41,770 nucleotides of DNA, from positions 1 through 41,770 of the forward strand of contig CAUTOC010000015.1 in NCBI GenBank assembly GCA_963539695.1, written 5' to 3'. The position numbers and the translations under genes were made by a program. The notes below the pieces were generated by a model. It saw only the letters and a list, made by a program, of their open reading frames with translations. It did no database searches and had not been told where the DNA came from. Positions 1 to 8,491 of the stretch are shown one piece after another (the stretch's first letter is position 1; the number at the start of each line of letters is the position of its first letter). Origin of the DNA: Catonella sp963539695. Lineage in GTDB: Bacteria; Bacillota; Clostridia; Lachnospirales; Lachnospiraceae.

Positions 1-9
1 ATTCATTTT

Positions 10-310
10 TTATACAATCTTATTAAAATATCCGTCAAAGAGAAATTTTTCAGAATAAACTTTTTTCTCTATCTGTACCATATATTCCTGTAATATAGAC
101 CGAGGTTTCATCATTTCTAAATAATGCAGTAAACGGAGTTCCACCGTTATGATTTTTAACAAGCTCTATATATGACTGTGGCAGTTTATATCCCAGTTCC
201 TCTTCAATTCCCTTTATTTCTTCATCTGTAGGCTCTTTCCCCACATATTCTTTAAGCGAATAATCATCATCCCAGAAATTACTCCAGTCAAAGTTTTCAA
301 AGGGTTTCAT
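10..310 (-). pseudogene. SUKH/SMI1-KNR4 family immunity-like protein, frameshifted and truncated
   Basis: The open frame from ATG 308-310 gives 86 residues ending at a TGA at 50-52. It reads like the start of an SMI1/KNR4 (SUKH) protein: MKPFENFDWSNFWDDD, then EEELGYKLPQSYIELVKNHNGG and YITGIYGTDREK. Family members usually run to about 130-150 residues and continue past this point. Removing one A from the homopolymer run at 62-67 (T on the plus strand) restores a frame that continues with VYSEKFLFDGYFNKIV and stops at 10-12, so a frameshift plus loss of the C-terminal half is likely. SUKH proteins often neutralise toxins of contact-dependent or polymorphic toxin systems; no toxin gene is visible here. 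The ribosome binding site (AAAGGA) lies before ATG 310. The family call is fairly secure and the decay is inferred. Confidence 0.6.
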
Positions 311-372
311 AGGTTGTTTTCCTTTCAGTTAGCGGTTAGTTTTTGATGCTGTCTATATCTATTTTTATCTCT

Positions 373-435
373 TTATTTCAATTTGTCAACCGAAATTGAA
401 ATAAGGGTCAACTTTTCCCTTGCTTATTTCAATTT
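373..435. repeat. Three copies of a 12-mer forming nested hairpins
   Basis: TTATTTCAATTT occurs at 373-384 and 424-435, with its exact reverse complement at 393-404. The inverted copy and the second direct copy, with AAGGG/CCCTT inside them, form a long hairpin that starts at the stop codon of the ATPase gene. The other pair flanks a minus-strand TTGACA (384-389) that could be a -35 element for the SUKH fragment. It may be a terminator, an operator cluster or both; there is no clear T tract. Confidence 0.5.
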
Positions 436-1712
436 CAATCCTTCAATGCAGTAATAGGCACTACATACACACCATCTTCTCGTTTATATGCGGCATTTGA
501 AAGTCCGCATATTACACATAAAACTTTCGGAGGTATCCCATTTTCATCGGCTACAATACTATTTTTTAACTTAATCAGGCTTTCTGCTGCCATATCAATT
601 TGATTTGCTCCAAGTTTTATCTCAAACGCAGCCCAGCTTCCGTCCTTCATTTCAATAACGGCATCAATTTCCTTATTATTATAGTCCTGATAATGATATA
701 GCTTTGCATCAAATGATTCGGCATATATTCTTAAATCTCTTTCGCAAAGTGCTTCAAATAAAAATCCAAGGGTTTCAAGATCATTTAAGAGTATATCAGG
801 AGTAGCTTTTAATAAGGCACAAGCTAATGAAGGATCTGAAAAATGCCGTTTTTCAGCCTGCTTCACACGAACAGAAGACCTTACCTTTGTTCCATACGGA
901 AACTGGTTGTCAAATAAAAACAGTCTTGTAAAAATATCCAAATACGAAGCTACAGTTTCTATATCAATATCTTCATCATCAATCTCTTTTATATCATTTT
1001 TTAATTTTTTATTACTGACTGTCGTGCTTTCATTTCTGGCAAGTGAACGAAGTAGCAATCTCATTTTATGTGTATCTCTCTTAATTCCGTCTATTCTATA
1101 AGCATCATCAGTTATAATTGCTTCAATATACTCCTCGCTTACTAAGTTCGCACGACTGATTGGAATATCAAGATTTGCAGGCCATCCGCCTCTGACTATA
1201 TAATCAATCAAATCCTGTATTCTCACTTCTCCCGTCATAACAGGCTCTAAGTTTCCCTTGCAAAGTTCTTTTAGTGATACCTCACCGGCAGAAAAACCTG
1301 CTTCATAAAGCGACATAGTACGCATACGAAGTCTTGAAATCCGTCCTGCTCCACTGTGCATAATCCCCTTATGATTAGGTGTTGCCGAGCCTGTCAAAAT
1401 AAACATTCCCTTTCTTCCCTGTTCATCTACTTTGTAGCGAACAGCATCCCAAAGCCCCGGAACTTCCTGCCACTCGTCTATCATTCTTGGATATTCTCCG
1501 CTAAGAACCAGCTCCGGATTTAATTCTGCCAGTTTACGATTCTGAAAGTTTCCGACCGGATCTCCAATAAATATTTCACTGTTACAATGATGACTTGAAG
1601 TCCAAGTTTTGCCACACCATTTTGCACCTTCAATACATACAGCTCCAAATGAAGCTAAATACTCGCAAACCTTCTTATCAACCAGTCTTGGCTTGTATTT
1701 TTTATAATTCAT
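435..1712 (-). CDS. AAA-type ATPase with DUF4143 domain
   Basis: A 425-residue soluble protein of the large family of DUF4143 ATPases, whose cellular role is unknown and which are common in accessory regions. The Walker A motif is GAKWCGKT (residues 29-36, unusual W and C), followed by a Walker B-like segment PRMIDEWQEVP and the sensor-like ILTGSATP. A winged-helix/DUF4143 region follows, and the C-terminus resembles a restriction-endonuclease-like fold (YHYQDYNNKEIDAVIE, then AFEIKLG), the usual architecture of this family. I chose ATG 1710-1712 because GAGGTG sits six bases upstream; an upstream in-frame GTG at 1719-1721 overlaps that ribosome binding site. The gene is alone in its transcript with a consensus promoter covered by tandem repeats, so it is probably tightly controlled. 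Confidence 0.9.
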   Translation of the reverse strand: MNYKKYKPRLVDKKVCEYLASFGAVCIEGAKWCGKTWTSSHHCNSEIFIGDPVGNFQNRKLAELNPELVLSGEYPRMIDEWQEVPGLWDAVRYKVDEQGRKGMFILTGSATPNHKGIMHSGAGRISRLRMRTMSLYEAGFSAGEVSLKELCKGNLEPVMTGEVRIQDLIDYIVRGGWPANLDIPISRANLVSEEYIEAIITDDAYRIDGIKRDTHKMRLLLRSLARNESTTVSNKKLKNDIKEIDDEDIDIETVASYLDIFTRLFLFDNQFPYGTKVRSSVRVKQAEKRHFSDPSLACALLKATPDILLNDLETLGFLFEALCERDLRIYAESFDAKLYHYQDYNNKEIDAVIEMKDGSWAAFEIKLGANQIDMAAESLIKLKNSIVADENGIPPKVLCVICGLSNAAYKREDGVYVVPITALKD

Positions 1713-1731
1713 AAGTATCACCTCATAAATT

Positions 1732-1760
1732 ATTATACTTCAATCCGACAGATTTGGCAA
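1732..1760 (-). promoter_or_regulatory. Sigma-70 promoter of the DUF4143 ATPase gene
   Basis: On the minus strand, a -35 TTGCCA (1755-1760) and a -10 TATAAT (1732-1737) are separated by exactly 17 bp. The predicted start gives a leader of only about a dozen bases before the ATG. The spacer is occupied by the first of five 13-bp boxes, so a bound protein would block polymerase. Confidence 0.75.
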
Positions 1761-1846
1761 TTCCAATCCGACAGATTTGATATTTTCAACCCTACAGATT
1801 TGGTATTTTCAATCCGACACATTCTGCATTTTTAATCCGACAGATT
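1742..1846. repeat. Five-copy operator-like array, 23-bp period
   Basis: The box AATCCGACAGATT is exact at 1742-1754, 1765-1777 and 1834-1846, and degenerate at 1788-1800 (AACCCTACAGATT) and 1811-1823 (AATCCGACACATT). Every start is 23 bp from the next. The 10-bp spacers are also similar (TTGRTATTTT-like). The array fills the gap between the ATPase promoter and the end of the small membrane-protein gene; the last copy overlaps that gene's stop codon. It is most simply read as a ladder of binding sites for a regulator. Confidence 0.85.
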
Positions 1847-2033
1847 ATTCTTCCACCTTAACTATCTTATACAATACCGTTCCCACAACAAACAAAATCA
1901 CTCCAAATAGCAGAGAAAGTGTTATAAGAACAGTACTGCTGCCCTCAGAGGGAATAAAAATCCCGCCAAGAATAAAAAATATACTGATAATAAGAGTATA
2001 TATACCGATTATTCTATATACCGCTCTATTCAC
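1845..2033 (-). CDS. Small two-helix membrane protein, last gene of module 1
   Basis: A 62-residue protein starting VNRAVYRIIGIY with two hydrophobic segments: IIGIYTLIISIFFILGGIF and VLITLSLLFGVILFVVGTVL. I recognise no family. I place the start at GTG 2031-2033 because GGAGG lies seven bases upstream inside the end of the ABC gene; a TTG at 2051 is the alternative. The gene overlaps the ABC gene stop by eight bases, so the two are probably translationally coupled. The context suggests an accessory subunit or stabiliser of the module 1 transporter, but nothing in the sequence proves this. Confidence 0.7.
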   Translation of the reverse strand: MNRAVYRIIGIYTLIISIFFILGGIFIPSEGSSTVLITLSLLFGVILFVVGTVLYKIVKVEE

Positions 2034-3753
2034 TCTCTCCACCTCCTGCAAGTATCATATTTCTGTAAGCTCCGGTAACTTTAACAAGCTCTTTATGACT
2101 TCCTTCCTGTATAATCCGCCCTTTATCAAGCACCAGAATTTTATCAGCCTTCTTTATTGTATTTAACCTGTGGGCTATAACTATAGTTGTCTTTCCCTCA
2201 CAAAGCTCCGACAAAGCAGCCTGTATATGGCTTTCATTATCCGCATCTATGCTTGCGGTTGCCTCATCAAGGATAATAACCGGTGAATTCTTTAAGATAC
2301 ATCTTGCTATTGATATCCTCTGTGCCTCTCCTCCTGAAAGGGTGGCACCTCCGCTTCCCACAAAGGTATCAAAACCATAAGGAAGTTTCATGATAAAATC
2401 ATAACATCTTGCCTTTCTTGCCGCCTCATATACACTCTCTTTGTCCACCGAAGACAGTCCCATAGCAATATTGTTATAAACTGTATCTTCAAAAAGATAA
2501 ACCTTTTGAAATACCATACTTATCTGTTCCATCAGGTCTTCTAAAGGCAGTGAGCGTATGTCTTTTCCCCTGAAAGAAATCTCACCTTCTTTTATATCCC
2601 AAAATCTTGCTAAAAGACTTGCTATCGTAGTTTTTCCGCTTCCGGAAGCTCCCACAAGGGCTAAGGTTTCACCTTTTTTAACCGAAAATGATATACCTTT
2701 AAGCACCTGTTCATTTCCGTAAGAAAAACTTACATTATTAAATGCCAGCTCATTTTCAAATTCAGCAGGTATTTCAGTCTTTCCGGCATCCTCTATCTCT
2801 TTTTCATCCATTATCTTTTTAAGCTTATTTAACCCGATTTCCATAATGGTAAACTGTGTCATTTGCTGGTAGTAATGCTCTATTGAAGCAAATATTCCGA
2901 AAGAAAAGAGTAATACTCCTATAAATTCCACAGGCCTTAGAGCATTTTCTCCGAAAAGATATGCCGATACAAGGAGAATAGCCCCTGCACCAAGACAGTA
3001 GATCATAAGCAGCCCTCTTTCAAAGGGTACATGATTTTTCTCAAAACTAAGGCTTTCCCTTGCCACATCCGCAAAGCTTTTTCTTATTTCTTTAGCACTC
3101 TCACCGGTCATATTAAAACTCTTTATCACATCTATTCCCTGTGCATATTCAAGTACCGCAGAAGTCATTTTCTTTATGCTTTCCTGTCTGCCCTCGGAAC
3201 TTTCCATACTTTCCTTTTTCATAGGAATTGCAACAAGCACCGCTATCACTTCTGTTATAAAGGCTGCCAAACCTATGAGCGGATTTAATATAAACAGAAA
3301 AACCGTAAGTATTAGCTGTGAAAATATATCGCTCACACTCTCACCTATAGCCTGCATACTCAATTCTTCTATAAATACCATATCATTTGAAAGAACAGTG
3401 CTTATTTCTCCTATATTCCCCTCTGTAAAATACCCCATAGGAAGCTTTCTTAAATGATTACCAAGCTCTATTCTCTTGTCTGCAAACAAATCGTAACCTG
3501 CCATTGCCTGATATTTATTTAACAATGCCGTAAACACAGACTGTAAGACTAAAAATAAGAACAGTATGACAGCGGAAATTATACAGGTAAAAATATTCGC
3601 TCTTTTTTCCATAAGTTCATTTATCAAAAACAGAGCCACCAGATACGGGGCTTTGGCACAAAAAGTTTTTAAAAATGCAAATATATAAGAAATACGGATG
3701 CGTACAGCATATTTTCCGGTATATTTCACTATTTTCCGAATTAAACCTATCAT
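2026..3753 (-). CDS. ABC half-transporter (exporter fold, YbtQ/IrtB-like), module 1
   Basis: A 575-residue fused permease-ATPase. An N-terminal six-helix ABC exporter domain (about residues 10-300) precedes a nucleotide-binding domain with Walker A GASGSGKT, signature LSGGEAQR, Walker B VIILDEATASID and H-loop AHRLNTI. Half-transporters act as dimers; the obvious partner is the exporter part of the fusion protein just upstream. I use ATG 3751-3753 because it overlaps the upstream stop as ATGA and has a GGAAGG ribosome binding site; the open frame extends 20 codons further upstream inside the preceding gene. Exporter-fold pairs beside ECF genes are known to import siderophores (YbtP/YbtQ, IrtA/IrtB), so import is at least as likely as export. 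The substrate is not determined. Confidence 0.9.
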   Translation of the reverse strand: MIGLIRKIVKYTGKYAVRIRISYIFAFLKTFCAKAPYLVALFLINELMEKRANIFTCIISAVILFLFLVLQSVFTALLNKYQAMAGYDLFADKRIELGNHLRKLPMGYFTEGNIGEISTVLSNDMVFIEELSMQAIGESVSDIFSQLILTVFLFILNPLIGLAAFITEVIAVLVAIPMKKESMESSEGRQESIKKMTSAVLEYAQGIDVIKSFNMTGESAKEIRKSFADVARESLSFEKNHVPFERGLLMIYCLGAGAILLVSAYLFGENALRPVEFIGVLLFSFGIFASIEHYYQQMTQFTIMEIGLNKLKKIMDEKEIEDAGKTEIPAEFENELAFNNVSFSYGNEQVLKGISFSVKKGETLALVGASGSGKTTIASLLARFWDIKEGEISFRGKDIRSLPLEDLMEQISMVFQKVYLFEDTVYNNIAMGLSSVDKESVYEAARKARCYDFIMKLPYGFDTFVGSGGATLSGGEAQRISIARCILKNSPVIILDEATASIDADNESHIQAALSELCEGKTTIVIAHRLNTIKKADKILVLDKGRIIQEGSHKELVKVTGAYRNMILAGGGESE

Positions 3754-6700
3754 TCTGCCATACCTTCCTTTCTTATAAGACTCCACTGTTCTGCTTCTTC
3801 TGAAGCTTTCCAAAGTTTTCCGTATATTTCACACCTTTTTATCAGTTCATTATGCTTTCCTGTATCAGCTATTCTTCCCTTGTCAAGCACGACTATCTTA
3901 TCAGCGTCCTTCACACTCCTTAACTTATGTGCTATTGCAATTACAGTCTTGTCTTTCATAAGTTCTTTTACGGCTTTTTGCATTTTTTTCTCATTTTCCG
4001 GATCAATAAAGGCTGTTGCTTCATCAAGCACAAGTACGGGTGCATCTTTTAATATGGCTCTTGCAAAGGCTATTCTCTGCTTTTGTCCTCCTGAAAGACG
4101 GTTGCCCGCCTCTCCTGCCATAGCTTGATAGCCGCCTTCAAGTTCTGATATAAACTCCTCACATTCAGCCTTTCTTGCTGCCTCTTTTACTTCTTCATCA
4201 GTTGCAGCCGGTTTTCCTACCCTTATATTTTCCAAAATGCTTTTATTAAATAAAAAGAGATTTTGTGAAACAAAGGATATTTCATTATTAAGTGCTTCAA
4301 GGCTTAAATCCGTTAATTTCTGTCCTCCAAGGGTAATACTTCCTGATGATACATCATAATAATGTACCAGAAGTTTTGCAAGCGTACTCTTACCGCTGCC
4401 GCTTTCTCCTACAAAAGCAACAGTTTCTCCCGTCTTTATATCAAGTGAAATTCCTCTTATTATCTCATCATTCTTATATGAAAAATGAATATCATTGAAT
4501 GAAATATCGTGATTTTCAGCATTAAATTTTTCTTTTCCTTCTTTAAGCGGCGGAAAATCAAGAGCCTTCTCAATAGCCTGTATCTTATAATTTACCTGTG
4601 GCAATGCCCCTATAAATCTCATACAGTTAAGGAGGAGAGGCATTGTTCCAAAACTTATACACAGAGCAAGTATGTATTCCGAAAGTTCAAGATAGCCCGT
4701 TACAATTAAAATTCCTCCCAGTGGTATAGAATACAATGTTATCTGCGAAAAGAAGCTTCCGTAAGCCGCCATCCAAGGAAAGCATACCTTGTACCAGTCA
4801 AGTGCATAATTATGATAATTCTTTACATGACCTTCATACTTTTCACTATGGTTATCCTGTCTGTTAAATATTCTAACCGCTTCCATACCGTTTACATATT
4901 CGATAATCGCATTATTAAGCCGTTTTGCGGCTGCAAAATAATTACCCATCCGGCTCATGCCTATCTTCATAACCTGTCCGGAAGCACTTATTCCAAAGAA
5001 AATCATAAATAAGGTAACAAGGGCAAGCAGCCAGTTTACTGTAATAAGTGCAAAAAACATAACCGCAAATACAATTAAATTAGATATTCCTTCCGGTATC
5101 ATATGGGCAAGCAGAAGCTCAACCGATTCCACATCTTCCGAAAACAGCTTCTTTATAGCTCCACTTCCTTTGTCAATTATACTTCCAAGCGGCTGTTTCT
5201 CAAGTTTTTCCTGCAAAGAACAACGCAGGTTTTCAAGTGTGTGATAGGCTGAATGGTGTGAGAGTTGCAAGCCGAATATATAAAGCACCGTATAAATCAG
5301 CCTGTATGCAGTTATTAAGATTATGCTGCCACCGATTGTGGTTAAATTTACAGTTTTCCCCGAAAGTGTAGCATCTATTATTTTCCATACTTCAAAATAA
5401 GGCATTATACTTGCCATTGCCGCTAAAATAAGTACAAAGACGGAGGCTATGGTCACCTTTTTATAATTTCCCATATACTGGAAAATCTTTGTAAACATGC
5501 CTATTTTTTCACGCTTTTTACTTACATTTATATCTCCCTCTGAAAGAAAATAGGTCTTTAATCTCTTGGCACCGTCTTCGTTAAGCGGATAAAAACTTTG
5601 TATCCTGCCATTTTCCATATACAGTACATGGGTACAGCACTCAAGTATAAGTTCAGGATCGTGGGTTACTATTATATTGACAGAAGTTTTTCCCTTGGTT
5701 TCATTTAAAAGCCTGCCAAAGTTCTCCATTCCGCCCCTGTCAAGTCCGCTGGTTGGCTCGTCATAAAACAGTATATCCTTTTTTGCACAGATGGCACTTG
5801 CTATAGCCACCCTCTGTTTCTGTCCGCCTGAAAGCGAAGCAGGATGTCTGTCTGCAAGCTCCTCTATCCCAAGTAAAGCGAGCACCTTCTTTGTTTCTTC
5901 TTCTGTTATGTCTGATTGTATACGCACTTCTTCCATCACAGAGTCTGAAAAAAGCTGCCTGTTCACATCCTGCATTACCAAAAAGCTCTTTTTTACCCTC
6001 TCTTTGGCATTAAGATATTTTCCTTCAAAACCAATACTTCCGGAAACAGGTATCAGCCCGCAAAGTGCCTCTGAAAGTGTACTTTTGCCACATCCATTAT
6101 CCCCTATAAGTGCCACTACACTGCACTTAGGTACAGAAAACCTGTCTATGTCAAGTATCTGATTGCCGCCTCTGCCACAGGTAAGGTCTATTACATCTAC
6201 GGCCGTAGTTTTATCAGTCTGTTCATTGTAAACTTTTCCTATATTGTTTAATCTGGTTAAATCAGGCAGTCTTAAACCCTTTTCTTTTAATTCTTCATCA
6301 GAAAAATCAGCTACTTCTTTAGCTGTATATGTGCCTGTTACCCTGCCATCATCCATATAGATAAATCTGTCCGCAAGTCCTAAGAGATAAAATATTCTAT
6401 GCTCTGATACTACTACAGTCTTGCCGGATGCTTTTATCTTCGTTAATATATCCCTAAGTCTTTTAATAGCCTTTTTGTCAAGATTTGAAGAAGGTTCATC
6501 AAGAACATAAACCTCAGGTGCTGCCGTATAAGCACTTCCTACCGCAATCTGCTGTTTTTCCCCGCCCGACAGCTCAAAGATATTCCTGTTCATAAGAGCT
6601 TCAATCTGCATATCATTTTTAGTTTTTTCAAGCCGTTCTTTTATTATTTCCCTGTCAAGATTTTGATTTTCACAGCCAAACACCAACTCTCCTGTACTGT

Positions 6701-7001
6701 CTACATTGAAAAACTGGCTCTTGGGATTTTGAAAAACACTGCCAACATAACGCGAAGTAACCGAAAGCGGTACTTCGTTTACACAGACATCCTCTACTAA
6801 AACCCTGCCTTCAAGTTCTCCCTGATAAAAATGCGGAGCAAGCCCATTGATAAGCCTTGTTAAGGTAGTTTTGCCACAACCGCTTCTGCCGCATAAGACA
6901 ACAAATTCACCCTTTTTAATCTCAAAATCAATATTGTCTACCCCTTCTCCCGTTCCATGCTCTCCGCCATAATGAAAGCTTACATTTTCAAACTTTATCA
7001 T
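3750..7001 (-). CDS. Fusion: double ECF ATPase (EcfA1-EcfA2) plus ABC half-exporter (YbtP/IrtA-like)
   Basis: A 1083-residue protein with three nucleotide-binding domains. Domain 1 (about 1-235) has Walker A GRSGCGKT at 38-45, signature LSGGEK near 144, DEPSSNLD and an SEHR switch. Domain 2 (about 265-480) has GDNGCGKS at 300-307, LSGGQKQR near 390, YDEPTSGLD and VTHD. A short linker leads to an exporter membrane domain (about 504-815, with LAHMIPE near 631) and domain 3 with GESGSGKS at 865-872, LSGGQKQR near 969 and DEATAFIDPENE. In module 2 the same parts are separate genes (14981-16366 and 20020-21783), so this is a true fusion with no stop or frameshift between the parts. The start at ATG 6999-7001 follows AAGGGA. 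It should drive the ECF S/T pair upstream and form a heterodimer with the following half-transporter. Confidence 0.9.
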   Translation of the reverse strand: MIKFENVSFHYGGEHGTGEGVDNIDFEIKKGEFVVLCGRSGCGKTTLTRLINGLAPHFYQGELEGRVLVEDVCVNEVPLSVTSRYVGSVFQNPKSQFFNVDSTGELVFGCENQNLDREIIKERLEKTKNDMQIEALMNRNIFELSGGEKQQIAVGSAYTAAPEVYVLDEPSSNLDKKAIKRLRDILTKIKASGKTVVVSEHRIFYLLGLADRFIYMDDGRVTGTYTAKEVADFSDEELKEKGLRLPDLTRLNNIGKVYNEQTDKTTAVDVIDLTCGRGGNQILDIDRFSVPKCSVVALIGDNGCGKSTLSEALCGLIPVSGSIGFEGKYLNAKERVKKSFLVMQDVNRQLFSDSVMEEVRIQSDITEEETKKVLALLGIEELADRHPASLSGGQKQRVAIASAICAKKDILFYDEPTSGLDRGGMENFGRLLNETKGKTSVNIIVTHDPELILECCTHVLYMENGRIQSFYPLNEDGAKRLKTYFLSEGDINVSKKREKIGMFTKIFQYMGNYKKVTIASVFVLILAAMASIMPYFEVWKIIDATLSGKTVNLTTIGGSIILITAYRLIYTVLYIFGLQLSHHSAYHTLENLRCSLQEKLEKQPLGSIIDKGSGAIKKLFSEDVESVELLLAHMIPEGISNLIVFAVMFFALITVNWLLALVTLFMIFFGISASGQVMKIGMSRMGNYFAAAKRLNNAIIEYVNGMEAVRIFNRQDNHSEKYEGHVKNYHNYALDWYKVCFPWMAAYGSFFSQITLYSIPLGGILIVTGYLELSEYILALCISFGTMPLLLNCMRFIGALPQVNYKIQAIEKALDFPPLKEGKEKFNAENHDISFNDIHFSYKNDEIIRGISLDIKTGETVAFVGESGSGKSTLAKLLVHYYDVSSGSITLGGQKLTDLSLEALNNEISFVSQNLFLFNKSILENIRVGKPAATDEEVKEAARKAECEEFISELEGGYQAMAGEAGNRLSGGQKQRIAFARAILKDAPVLVLDEATAFIDPENEKKMQKAVKELMKDKTVIAIAHKLRSVKDADKIVVLDKGRIADTGKHNELIKRCEIYGKLWKASEEAEQWSLIRKEGMAE

Positions 7002-7082
7002 AAACTTATTTCCCTTTTCCAATCCTTGCAAAAATATTTGTAATCCGCTCATTTTTTGCATAAATGGCTGCTTACCATATTT

Positions 7083-7817
7083 TTATACTTTTGCCACTTG
7101 TATTATGTATATTAAAAGTCCTGTAAATACTGCCATAACCAGATAATCCGTAACTCCGAGCTTTACCTTTTCAAAAGACGAACGCTCTCCCTCACTTTCT
7201 ATACCTCTTGCAAGAGCAGCGGCAGCCATCTCTTCCATTACAGATATACAGGAAAAAAGAAGAGGTATGAGCACATATTCTATGGTTTTAAGCGGAGATT
7301 TTATTATATCCACCGGCTCCATTGATATACCCCTGAAAGCCATTGCCTTTCTTATTCCGTTCCATTCATCCGATACCGAAGGTACAAATCTGAATACTAC
7401 CGCAAGCGGAATTATTACTTTTAACGGAAGGTGCATAGCCCTAAAAGCCGCCATAAACTGACTTATCCTTGTTGTCCGCATAACCAGCACAAAGGAGAGC
7501 ATTACCGGAAAAGAAAAGATAACTATACCGCTTAACGACATACAAAGCATACCAAGAATCCCTGAACCGTTTAGATTCTTCCCCATCATATACCTGAAAT
7601 ATACAACAACAGCAAGAAATGCATAAGTCTTTAAGGCAAATAGTTTTTCTCCACATAAAGCAAGCACGGTACATAAGACCGTGCCATAAATCATTGACGG
7701 AACAGGTTTGTAACAGTTAAGACTAACCGTTCCGCTAATTAAAAAGATAAATAGTTTTGTTCTCGGATCAAGCCTTATCAGGGCTTTACCATCATCACCA
7801 TACACATAGGTATTCAT
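7083..7817 (-). CDS. ECF transporter T component (EcfT/CbiQ family), module 1
   Basis: A 244-residue integral membrane protein with about five to six helices. It begins with the usual RLDPRTKL lead-in and carries the two cytoplasmic coupling-helix signatures seen in EcfT proteins: AMAFRGISME and, near the C-terminus, AAAALARGIE (Ala-Arg-Gly type). These helices contact the ATPase pair. The start ATG overlaps the S gene stop as TAATG, so translation is coupled. The next gene, the ATPase fusion, begins 81 bases further on. The fold and role are clear; the transported substrate is not. Confidence 0.92.
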   Translation of the reverse strand: MNTYVYGDDGKALIRLDPRTKLFIFLISGTVSLNCYKPVPSMIYGTVLCTVLALCGEKLFALKTYAFLAVVVYFRYMMGKNLNGSGILGMLCMSLSGIVIFSFPVMLSFVLVMRTTRISQFMAAFRAMHLPLKVIIPLAVVFRFVPSVSDEWNGIRKAMAFRGISMEPVDIIKSPLKTIEYVLIPLLFSCISVMEEMAAAALARGIESEGERSSFEKVKLGVTDYLVMAVFTGLLIYIIQVAKV

Positions 7818-8431
7818 TAAACAATTCCCGCTTTCTCAAAATGCTTTTTGATAAGTTTGTTGGCTATAAAGGCTCCCAAGATTCCTCCGATAACAGCAAA
7901 GCCTATTATTCCAAAGTATATTCCGTCAGGTAAAATCTTCATAAGAGCTTCTGTATGCTCCTTTCCCTGATACTGCTCTGAAATTGCAAAGAATTTATCT
8001 CTGGCAAAAAACAGCATTGAAAATGGGCAGGACATATTAAGGTTAAATACTACAAAAGATAAAAGATACATCTTTTTTGACTTATATTTTCCTAAGAGCA
8101 ATACAATTTCAGCTAAAAGAGAGGTACATATTGCCATTATAAGTCCCGGCATATTGCTTGCGCAGGCAATAAGTGCAAAAAGTATACCCATAATCAAAGC
8201 AGCTCCAAATCTTTTCACCTTTAACACACTTAACATATATACAGTTCCACACACCGCTCCTACTGTTATAGGTGATATTACATAAAGAATAGGTACTATG
8301 CCTGAGCCCATAACTATAACCAGCATAAGTACAATGTAAATTGCTGCAAATGCTCCGGCATACATAAGGTCTTTTGCCGTCATCTTCTGACTGTCATTAG
8401 TTACAACATTGTTTAATTCTTTTCTTGCCAT
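7817..8431 (-). CDS. ECF transporter S component, Trep_Strep family, module 1
   Basis: A 204-residue membrane protein with about six hydrophobic helices. It matches the Trep_Strep family in length, the AKDLMYAGAFAAIYIV start, the PITVGAVCGTVYML loop and the KKHFEKAGIV tail, a tail shared in kind by the S proteins of modules 2 and 3. S components bind the substrate and toggle in the membrane while the T and A units supply energy. I take ATG 8429-8431 because AGAGGAA precedes it; the frame is open 13 codons further upstream. The substrate of this family is not established as far as I know; the neighbouring siderophore-type transporters suggest a metal complex. Confidence 0.88.
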   Translation of the reverse strand: MARKELNNVVTNDSQKMTAKDLMYAGAFAAIYIVLMLVIVMGSGIVPILYVISPITVGAVCGTVYMLSVLKVKRFGAALIMGILFALIACASNMPGLIMAICTSLLAEIVLLLGKYKSKKMYLLSFVVFNLNMSCPFSMLFFARDKFFAISEQYQGKEHTEALMKILPDGIYFGIIGFAVIGGILGAFIANKLIKKHFEKAGIV

Positions 8432-8491
8432 TTTTTTATTCCTCTTTCTTTTTATATTAAAATTATCCACTCACTATTTGTATGAATAATT

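Noticed and set aside
1742..1846. CRISPR array
   Set aside because: The repeats are only 13 bp with 10-bp, mutually similar spacers; this is a tandem array with a 23-bp period and there are no cas genes.
1777..2166. Plus-strand 129-residue frame over the repeat array
   Set aside because: It crosses the repeats and the ends of two well supported minus-strand genes and has no ribosome binding site.
3750..7001. Sequencing-error merger of two genes
   Set aside because: The frame is continuous with a plausible linker and no ribosome binding site or stop remnant at the junction; treated as a real fusion.
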